Positions 55,601 to 64,000 of a stretch of 64,000 nt of DNA are shown in pieces; within the stretch, counting starts at the first letter, position 1, and every line of letters starts with the position of its first letter. The translations under genes were made by a program, and so were the position numbers. The notes below the pieces were generated by a model. That model saw only the letters and a list, made by a program, of their open reading frames with translations. It made no database searches and was not told the origin of the DNA. Source of the DNA: Brachionus plicatilis (lineage: Eukaryota; Rotifera; Eurotatoria; Ploima; Brachionidae); the NCBI GenBank assembly GCA_010279815.1, contig QEOQ01000214.1:1416784-1480783 (forward strand). Reading direction: 5' to 3'.

Positions 55601-57904
55601 TTTTTTTTTCTAATATTTGATTATCACATGTTTTGTGTAAATATTTGCCCATGAATATTGCTCTTTTTTGTTGCTGTTGTTTTTATTTTATTTTATTTAA
55701 ATCAGATCAACAAGGTGAATTCGAAATGAGGAAAAAATGGACATTGTGAAATTTCATTCAAAACTTTCAGTACAAAAATAAAAAATTTCCATCACTTTTG
55801 TTCTAAATGTTAAAAAATTGTTCTGCAAGTGAAACCAATTTTGTGCAAGTCTGCAAAATTTGTGCAAATTTTTTTTAATAATTTAAACAGGGTGCAATAC
55901 AGCAGTAGGTGAAACAAAGATTGTTTTGACAATTTTTTGACATTTGGAACAAAAGTTATGAAATTTTTCACAATGCCAAAAAATGCTTATTTTATTTTTC
56001 AAAATAAAAAGATAACAGAAAATATTTTAAATTGATTTCAGGCCTAGATAAAACAACCCTCAGTATATTAAGTAATCAAAAAACAAAAAATTCGAATTAA
56101 GAACGCCTAGTAAATTGAGTTTATTTTAGAATTTTTGCCAGATCATGATATTTTAATTTGATTTATATATTCATTAATTTTAAGTTTAGATAGCGAACAA
56201 AAAATAATTAGAATTATTGATCTTTGTCAAGAGTAAATTAAGTTATATGTTTAAAGGAAAAGAAAAGGCGATTTTTTGTATTTGTTTAAGCTGATCAAAC
56301 TGTATTTAAATAGCCATAATTTAGATCAAGATAAACATTCCAGCACTAACTCTTAAGAATAATTAAGTTCGGGGCTAAAGATTTAAAAAAAAAATTTTTT
56401 TTTTCATTTAGGCTTTTTATTCATTTTGTTTTAATTAATATTTTTTGACATTTTTCCTCAAATCCTTCAGGGATTACACATAACTTTGGAGTTATGCAAT
56501 CGAATTAAGATCTTGTAGCCAACATCCGAATTTTTTCTTTGACTATTTCCGCCAAATTTTCCGCAAGATTTGGATCCATCAAAAAAAAGTTGATCTTGTA
56601 ATTATTATATAGCCACAAAAAACAAGTGCCTCATTTAGTCTGCTCCTACTTGACCAATTTACACGCTGACAATTAAAGGCCGTTTTTTTGAAGAACATTT
56701 TAGAAGCATTTGTTTTAAAGTTAATTAGCATCAAATCAAGAATAATATAAGAAAAATTTTTATTAACATCAAAGGCCACTATTTCTAGCCTAAATAAAAT
56801 AAAATTCATAAAATAATTTAAACTAAATAACAAGTTAGGCTTTGTTTAATGATTTTTACAGATGCAAACCTATTTGGGCCAATTTTAAATAATGATTTTT
56901 TTTCTTGTTTTAGTTAAAAAAATAATCATCAAAAAATAAATAACCTTTGATGAAAAAAATTTATTTAAATATTTATTAAATTTTTTTTTGAATTGTCAAT
57001 GTGAATAAATAAATAAATTACAAACAAAAAAAATTATTCAAATATCGATGATGTTCTTTAGTTACATTAAAAAAAATGAGGTATCAATTGATTTGATTTG
57101 GTTGTTTGTACATGGGAATAGATCTTTTAGATATTAGAGTGAAGGAGCAAAAACATTAGCTTGGATCTAGTTAGTATGACAGAAGAGTAAAGTCCATTTT
57201 AGAGGCGCTAGAAATGAATGCAGCGAATTAAAAGAAATTAAAATAATCTTTACAATCTTTAATTTTAATAATATAAAAGCATTGACATCTATAAAATAAA
57301 TAATTAAGAAAGGTAATGGAATACACTTTTTTCTTCTTAAATTTTAATTTAATATGAAAAAAAAATTTAAATAAAGTGCTCATAATTACAAATCCTAGTA
57401 GCATACATATTTAATTTTAATATTTTGTAAATTTAAAATCAGAAAATTTAATTTAATTTAATTTATTCAAAAAATTACGCCAGGCTTGGCAATGTTATAG
57501 AAATACAAAGAAATATGATAAATATAAAAAATAGTTTAATTCTCAAAATTTAAGTTTTTTTCTTTAAATCTGAAAAATAAAAATAATAAAATCTCTTTTA
57601 CAAAATGTTTTTCAAAAATTTTAAAGTAATTAGGTAACCTTAGTTTAAAAAAATAATCACTGAGATTGATGGAGTCTGACGGAAGCTATTCGACTTGATC
57701 TGGGACTCTATAGGAACTAAAATAAAGTTTAAAAAAAAAGAAATCTTTTAAATTAAAAATAAGATTTTTTTATCAATTAATGTTCAATTAAAGGTACCAT
57801 AAAAAATATCATTTTTTTTTCGCTCCTACCAATTGTAACCGGTTTATAATAAATACAATAAATTGTTTAAAAAGCTTTATTAAGTTATTGAACGTTCTGA
57901 AGTT

Positions 57905-58095
57905 CTATTTATTTGTTTTTCTGTACCGAGCTTGAGCACCCTCAGATTTAAAAATAATAATAAAGTTAAATAAAATAAAATAAGATAAAAATAAAGTAAA
58001 AAGGTTTAAAATAAACGAAATTATAGAAAAAGTTCTATTATTATTATTATTTATTTGTTTTTCTGTTCGAGCATAAGCTCTTTTAGATAAAAAAA
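57905..58095. repeat. Two further copies of the dispersed GAGC repeat
   Basis: 57905-57956 (TATTTGTTTTTCTGTACCGA) and 58050-58095 (TATTTGTTTTTCTGTTCGAG), each with a CTC/TTTTAGAT follow-on and an A-rich tail rich in AATAAAATAAAAT. Confidence 0.5.
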
Positions 58096-59049
58096 TAAAA
58101 TAGAATAAATGTCTTGGTTTAGTGTTTACAATAAAGAAAAATTAGCAAATTTTTTTGAAAGATTAATTTTTGTTTTAAAATAATGTTTTTTTTTCTATAA
58201 ATAATACAGGTAAATTTCGATAATATTTTTCAATAAAATGTTTCTTTAAAATGATTTTTCTTTTCTATAAAACTTTTCCACAAAAAATTTTTCTATAAAA
58301 TGTAATTCTATATTTTTATTCTTTTTTCTTTTATCTTATAACTTTACATCGCCTTCAAGGCGTTTATTGAAACAAACAAATAAATAAAAATAAATGAAAA
58401 AATATCTTTCCATGAAAAAATAAAATCTTAATTTATATTTTTTTTCAATTCTTTTAATTTTTCAAATTTGTTAAGGCCCTAGTCGTATTTGTTGACATGT
58501 CTTACTTATTATTTAATCTTGAATTAACTGCAGCTGAAGCACATGTTCTAACTACTATATAAACCACTAACTACTTGTTATAATTTCGGATTCCATTTGA
58601 TAAACTATTAACTAAATTAAATTGTTTTGTTTATTTCTTGGGTTAAATCCCCAAAGTGCAAATCAAGACTTTACAAATTACTCTTTTTAGACATTTTATT
58701 AAAAAAATTATTTTATTAAATTAAAACAAAAACGGAACAATTGAAAAGAAAAAAAAAAATTTTTTTTGAATCGATCACGTGATCGCATCAGGAAAAAGCA
58801 TTCATGCTGGTTAAGCCAAGTGGAAACAAACGTATGAGCTGAAAAGAAGAGCAGCTATGATCAAAAATATTCAAATTAAAAATTGATGAAGCGATACAAT
58901 TTAATTCGAATAGATCGAAAATAAAAAAGATGTTGGCAAATATTCAAGCATGAAAACTGAATTAATTGTAAAATATTCGCTTTGTTCTAGTTTTAAAACA
59001 AAACTATTCTAAATGTTCGAACAAACAAAAAAATGATTAATTAATAAAG

Positions 59050-59340
59050 TGTAAATGCCTCTGCTAAACTCGAACACAATTCATACAACTTGATCGGCAT
59101 TTAGCTGCTAATTCGAGCCGTCTGCTAATCCAAATCGCTGGGAATCCTTGCTATTCATTTAACATCATTCGAACACGGTGCCGTCAAAAATACGCACTCG
59201 TATTTTTGACTGCACCTTCGGCACCACTATGCGTCCAGCATTGGATTACTTTTGAGCCAAAAACTACTAAGTTTTCGATTCAATCGGCTCTTTCGCAATT
59301 CTTTGTGTGAAACCCTTTAGAATTTTTTTTTTCTCTCGGG
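59050..59340. promoter_or_regulatory. Less AT-rich block containing a strong hairpin
   Basis: GTCAAAAATACG and CGTATTTTTGAC (59183-59194 and 59199-59210) form a perfect 12-bp stem with a CACT loop, wrapped by GGTGCCG / CGGCACC (59177-59183 and 59219-59225). Flanks carry TAATCC-like motifs (TCTGCTAATCCAAATCG). It may be a non-coding RNA hairpin, a regulatory palindrome or a transposon relic. Confidence 0.35.
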
Positions 59341-60528
59341 GAAATAGAAATTAAAATTCGTTCGAGTGATTCTTTTGAAATACAAGAGAGTTTTGTAGTT
59401 GTTATTGTATCCGTTTATTTTAACTTTGAAATCCGAGTTTTCTCCCTAATTCTGCAAATAGCCGCGGCCAAAGTAGAAGCTTTGTTTCGATTATTAGCGC
59501 CCTAAACTCCATTGCTCTGTTTTGGCTCCAAACCATTTCAACTCATTTTCTATAACCACTTGGTTTATCTAAGCAGAGGTTATTTTTTTAGCTTAAATTA
59601 ACAATTTAAAATGCAAAATTGTTTCATAACTTTAACTATGAAAAAAAAGATTTTTTTGTTCTAAACTAAAAAGTAAGCTGTTTTATCCCAAGTTTTTTTT
59701 GTGAGGTAAAATTTTCAAATTTTTGTTCTAAATTGTTACAACCAAATTCACTAAATAAAAATATTATTTAAGTATTGCCGAATGGTATTATACAACAATA
59801 GAATGGGTCAGAAATTTAATTTCGGTAAAGTCTCCCATTTGGACTCAAGGGAATATTTTATTATTTTCAAAAAACACCGCCAGGGTAATGAGAGTAATGG
59901 TAAATGAAGTCTAAATAAAAATTAAAAAATTAATTGTCTTTTTAAAATACTTTGGGGATACACGATTATTGAAAAATTGTTTTCGGGACCTAAAATTCGC
60001 TTGGTCAATTTAATTAAATTTTAAATAGACAAAAAAAATTATATGGAAGATAAAAAAATCAATTTTAACCAGTATTAATGTATCACACTTAATCACCCAT
60101 AATTAAACAAAGTCCATTATTAAATTTTGTATTTTTCTTAATTTTTATTTTCTCTTTTTTAAACTTTTTTTTTAGATTAATTTTGCGAATGAGACTTTAA
60201 AATTAAATTAGAAAAATAGAAGCAAATTTTAATTTTAAAGAAAGATTAAAAAGAGTAGTCTCAGAATTATTGATACAATTTTTTCCATTTATGATTACTG
60301 AAGACTCGATATTATTAAAGAAGCATTTATTAAATATTGAAAATTTTTTTAATTAAATGCGGAAGAGTGCTTAATAATTTTTTGAGAACGAAAAAAAATC
60401 AAGTTCAGATTTTTTTTTAATTTTATTTATTTATTGAGTTAATATATTGAAGATTAAAATCCGCGCAAAGAAAAAAAGCACAATTTATACAAAATGGCAT
60501 TTATTCACTTATTTTTCTTCATCAATAT

Positions 60529-60789
60529 GAAAAAACTTATGATTTTTGAAGAAGATAATGAACAAGTTAAGAACGACTTGGTGTTTTAGTTGTACTAAAA
60601 TGGACTCGAATCTTTAAATTTTAATTTTCATAAAAAAATGTTCTCAAATAAAAAAAAATTTTTTTTTTAGTTAAAACTTTTTTGTGAAAATTTAAAATTT
60701 TTCACTTCATACTAAACAGAGTCGAGTCCATTTTGGTCCGACGAAAACACCAAGCATCATGTTTTTCTTCAAAAATTATAAAAAGTTTA
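60529..60789. repeat. Foldback repeat
   Basis: Left arm with GATTTTTGAAGAAGATAATG and CTTGGTGTTTTAGTTGTACT; the right arm is its approximate reverse complement (ACACCAAGCATCATG, then TTTTTCTTCAAAAATTAT). About 260 bp in total, no terminal duplication assigned. Confidence 0.55.
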
Positions 60790-60939
60790 TATTCACAAAG
60801 TTATGGAATTTTTTCAATGAAAAAAAAAATATTTTTTTTAATGAAGAAAGAATTTATTGCCTTGGAAAATTAGATAACACAAGCTAAACGAAGAGATAAA
60901 ATAGTGATAAAATGTTATTTTGTTTGTTTAAACCTGCAG

Positions 60940-61005
60940 AGTTCGATGCAAACAAAGATTGAAATGAATCTGTTGAAACAAAAAGAAGCTGCGATGAGTG
61001 AAAAG
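60940..61005 (+). CDS. Candidate 66-nt coding exon, helical peptide
   Basis: A T-rich run ending CCTGCAG is followed by 66 bases open in only one frame (contains MQTKIEMNLLKQKEAAMSEK), then the donor GTACAG. Length is 22 codons, phase 0 on both sides. Composition is clearly coding-like and the peptide has coiled-coil heptad character. It may be an internal exon or an alternative start exon (internal ATGs) of the gene proposed to begin at 47425, although the phases do not join directly. Family not recognised. Confidence 0.4.
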
Positions 61006-61072
61006 GTACAGAGAAATAGTTTTTAAAATTAAAAATCGATTAGAACAAAACGGAACAGGAAATGGCTGATGG

Positions 61073-61080
61073 TATAAAAA
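61073..61080 (+). promoter_or_regulatory. Candidate TATA box (TATAAAAA)
   Basis: TATAAAAATAGAGCCG lies in a less AT-rich patch that continues to about 61480 and includes TTGCGCAATTGTG. The small open frame downstream (from 61175) begins with a poly-Phe run over a T-stretch and is not convincing as a gene. It may be an alternative promoter. Confidence 0.3.
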
Positions 61081-61479
61081 TAGAGCCGAATTTGGCCGTA
61101 AATAGTTTAGATTGTTGTTTAATTAGGATGAAGAATATTTTCATACAAAAGTCGATTTATCTATTCTTGGTCGATTGCGAATAATTGCGCTAATGAAGCA
61201 TCCGAATTCCATTCTAATAAAGTTTTCTTTTTTTTTTCTTTTTTTCTTTTTCATATTTGTTATTTTGAGCGATATTTGGAGTGAGTGTTGCGCAATTGTG
61301 TACGGCTTAATTAAACAATTGCACAAAGCATCGAATTTAAATCAATGTCAGTTTAAGAGCCAAATTTGCTCGATTAAGCCATTGCCAGTGATTGTCAGTA
61401 ATGAAGAAATATTTTCAAGATTAGAATAATTGAAATTTAAAACACAATTTCCCATTTTCACTATGAGCCCAAACACGAC

Positions 61480-63173
61480 ACTCAATATTAGGATATTTTG
61501 TTTGATCAAAACTATCGCATTATTGATGCATAAATTGAGATTAACCAAGTAGAGAGATATTAATATCTTTTGAATTATTAATAGATTGTTATTCGATGAA
61601 GAATCAAATAACTTTGTAATCTCAAAATATGTTCTTTGTTTGCATTTGTAGGCACAAATTTTGCGGTCTTTTTTGTTGCTACTGCTTGTTCGGCAGATTA
61701 TGGAGAATAGAGAAATTTTTGAAAGAGAGAAAAAAAAATTTTTTTTTTTGATCTAAATTTCATCAAACTGGGACTCACTTTGGAAATTTAATTTCGAAAA
61801 AGGCCACAGGTGAAAAAGAGATAAGAGATTTGTACACTTTTTTATTCTTTTATTTTTTTTAAAATTTCTAATGAAGAGATAAAAATTTAGAATTGTTTGT
61901 GTGAATAGGAATTTTTTTAATAAAGGATCAATTTCACGCGATTATTTAAGTTTACATTTCCTATTAGATTCTTTATCGCTGCTTTTTTTTTTCATTAAAT
62001 AAAGAAAAAAGGAAAATTTTTTTATTAATTTATGTTTTTATTTAGATTAGTATTAAGTTTTTTTTTAGATAAAATTCATAATTTTGATTTTAATTTAATT
62101 GATTTTTTAAAGACTGGTTCATTCAAAAAGCTGAAACACGCTCCGATGTCTGAACTTGATAGAGGTTCTATAGGAAACTGAAGTCTTCTAAGTATGAAGA
62201 AGAGATTTTTATCATTTGGAATTAATGGTATTCTGGACATTTTATTTTTTGTAACAATTTCCAGAAATTTTCAGAAACTAAATTTTTTTCTTGAGTGTAA
62301 CATGTTGACTTAAATTGACAAATTAATCTCAAGTCCTTTAGGAAAAAAGAAAAAAAATAAATAATAAGTGCGGTGTGAAGGTCTAATTGATGGAGTTACC
62401 TCTATGTCAGAAAGTTTAAAAATAGGAAATGAGGATCATGTTGAATATGATCATGTTGAATATTTTCGGACAAATTATTATTATTTTTATTATTAATATT
62501 TATTGATTGCAGTTTCACTTTTTTTAAGATTTTTAGTTAATCTATGGAATAATCAAAAAAATATTCTTTTATTTTTAAATAATATTTTATCATATAGTTT
62601 TCTTCAAAAAAGTGCTTAATTGATGCTAAAAAAATTCATTAATTTTTTGCCCTTATTCTTTATCTAAATTTGAGCATGATTTATTTTTAAAATAATTAAA
62701 ATTTTCTTTAAAAATTAGATTTTATTCATCTGACTTAGTTTTTTCTTAATTTTTAGATTTTTTAGAAACCTTTAAATTTAAAAAAAATTTTTGTTTTTTC
62801 AATCACTGGGACGAAAGGATGATCTATGATCACCAACAGTCTTTAATTAAAAATTAAGGACTTAAAAAAAATTAATAATTATTAATTAAAAAAAAATGAA
62901 ATTTATGTTTAATGTGCTCAAATTTGCTGCATATTTTACAGTTTTGTTTTTACTTTCCCGTCATCTTAGAAGTGATCTCTCAGTTAAATAATTATTTATC
63001 AATTCGAGTTTTTTATTTTGAAATGCCTTATAATAATAGTTCCATATAATAATTGTTAAATAAACGTCTCTTGTGAAATTATAAAAAAATAATAATTAAA
63101 TAATTTTTTTTGCATGCTGATTAAATTTTTTTTCTTTGAAAAAATTTTCAATATCAAAACTTTCTATTTTAGT
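61480..63173. other. A/T-rich sequence without supported features
   Basis: No gene, no repeat with clear ends. A tandem copy of GATCATGTTGAATAT occurs near 62432-62463. Confidence 0.5.
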
Positions 63174-63870
63174 GGCATTGTGAAATTTGGTACAAAAATA
63201 AAAAAAAAATATTAAAATTGCCAAAGCTTAAGTTCTGAAGGACCAAAACATGTTGGCAAGTTGAAGTTTATGATCAATATTTGATGCTCAAAATGATCAA
63301 ATCAAACTAAAACTATGAAAAAAAATTTTAATTTTTTAAATAAAATTAGTGCAGAGGTAAATTTTTGGTTGTAACATACTTTGTTAAGTCTAAAAGTAAA
63401 ATCTGCATAAGTCTGCAAAAAATTTATCCACTTAAAATAGCATCATTTCAATGGTGTGCATTTTGCATTGTGCATTTTGATATTGCAGAGTTTATTTTTT
63501 AATTTAACATAGTATGTTAAAACCAAAAATGTATCTCTGCACTAATTCTATTATTTTTATTTGTTTATTTGTTTATTAAAAAAATACATACACCTCATAG
63601 GCATTTAGTAAAAAAAGGTTCATTTATATATAAAAAAAAGTATTTATATAAAAATTTAAGTCACTTTTAATAAAGCATTTAGCTCATTGTACAAATAAAA
63701 ATCTATTAAAAAATTAAAATTTATTTTATGGTTTTAGTTTGATTTGATCATTTTGAGCATCAAAAATTGATCACAAACTTCAAATTGCCAACATGTTCTG
63801 TAAATTGTAGCAACTGGTACATCTTTTGTATCACCAATAAACTGATTCTGAAAAACTCAGAAAATATTAA
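63174..63870. mobile_element. GGCATTGTGAA-family element split by a nested insertion
   Basis: Starts GGCATTGTGAAATTTGG and runs to ACCAAAACATGTT, then resumes at AACATGTTCTGTAAATTGTA after 63789 and continues to about ACTGATTCTG. It matches 22799-23276 on both sides of the insertion. The distal terminus is not recognisable. Confidence 0.7.
63255..63789. mobile_element. Nested element, termini GGCAAGTTGAAGTTT, exact 8-bp duplication
   Basis: 535 bp with termini GGCAAGTTGAAGTTTATGAT and (reverse complement of the right end) GGCAATTTGAAGTTTGTGAT. The target duplication AACATGTT is exact (63247-63254 and 63790-63797) and lies inside the older element. The interior contains GCATTTTGATATTGCAGAGTT and a TTTGTTTATTTGTTTA run. 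Non-coding. A related older copy lies at 25825-26168. Confidence 0.85.
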
Positions 63871-64000
63871 ATTTGGGATTTATTTTTTTTTATTAATTAA
63901 ATAATTTTGGGGTTCCCCAGGGTTTTTCCGAATAGCTTTAGCCTTCGTTTAAACCCTCTTGTCACGATACAATGTAAAAAAATCTTAGCGCTATTTTGTA

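Noticed and set aside
61175..61429. 84-codon open frame with a poly-Phe run
   Set aside because: The frame crosses a simple T-tract and resembles no family; likely regulatory sequence rather than coding.

Overview
This looks like a very AT-rich metazoan nuclear genome window. Genes are split by many short, T-rich GT-AG introns, often about 48-65 nt. Poly-A and poly-T runs are everywhere, bacterial signals are absent, and the proteins are animal families: MFSD2, KIAA0930/DUF2045, kinesin-13, NDUFA12 and MTMR10/12. Base composition, compact introns and high transposon load would fit a monogonont rotifer such as Brachionus, but that is inference; a flatworm, cnidarian or other AT-rich invertebrate is not excluded. 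I rebuilt gene models by hand, joining exons only where splice sites, codon phase and (where possible) homology agreed.

Layout. (1) 1-7432, + strand: two tandem paralogues of an MFSD2-type sodium/lysolipid symporter, the first cut off by the window edge. (2) 7487-10011, - strand: a complete KIAA0930 homologue in nine exons. (3) 10012-19729: no confident gene. This stretch has hAT elements with exact or near-exact 8-bp target-site duplications, telomere-like hexamer tracts next to orphan coding fragments, and a decayed hAT transposase. (4) 19730-24668, - strand: a complete five-exon kinesin-13 whose exons are strikingly GC-rich. Its 2.7-kb intron 3 is packed with small inverted-repeat transposons. 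(5) 28330-28800, + strand: NDUFA12, a complex I subunit. (6) 28972-32694, - strand: a six-exon catalytically dead myotubularin of the MTMR10/12 type. (7) 35199-35796, - strand: a small ankyrin-repeat protein. (8) 37872-42135, - strand: a six-exon gene I do not recognise. (9) 42136-64000: mostly non-coding. It has two candidate promoters with small coding starts, a 66-nt candidate exon, GATA-motif clusters, a hairpin, and several foldback, hAT-like, MULE-like and SINE-like repeats. It could be the regulatory and intronic territory of one large gene, but I cannot prove this.

The genes are ordinary eukaryotic neighbours, not an operon or a joint system. The most informative signals are the paired MFSD2 copies (intron gain or loss, a GC-AG intron), the dead MTMR active site, and several distinct short transposon families recognisable by terminal repeats and target-site duplications. 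I found no convincing new multi-gene system. The nearest candidate for something undescribed is the 14.7-16.5 kb block of telomere-like tracts and orphan coding pieces.
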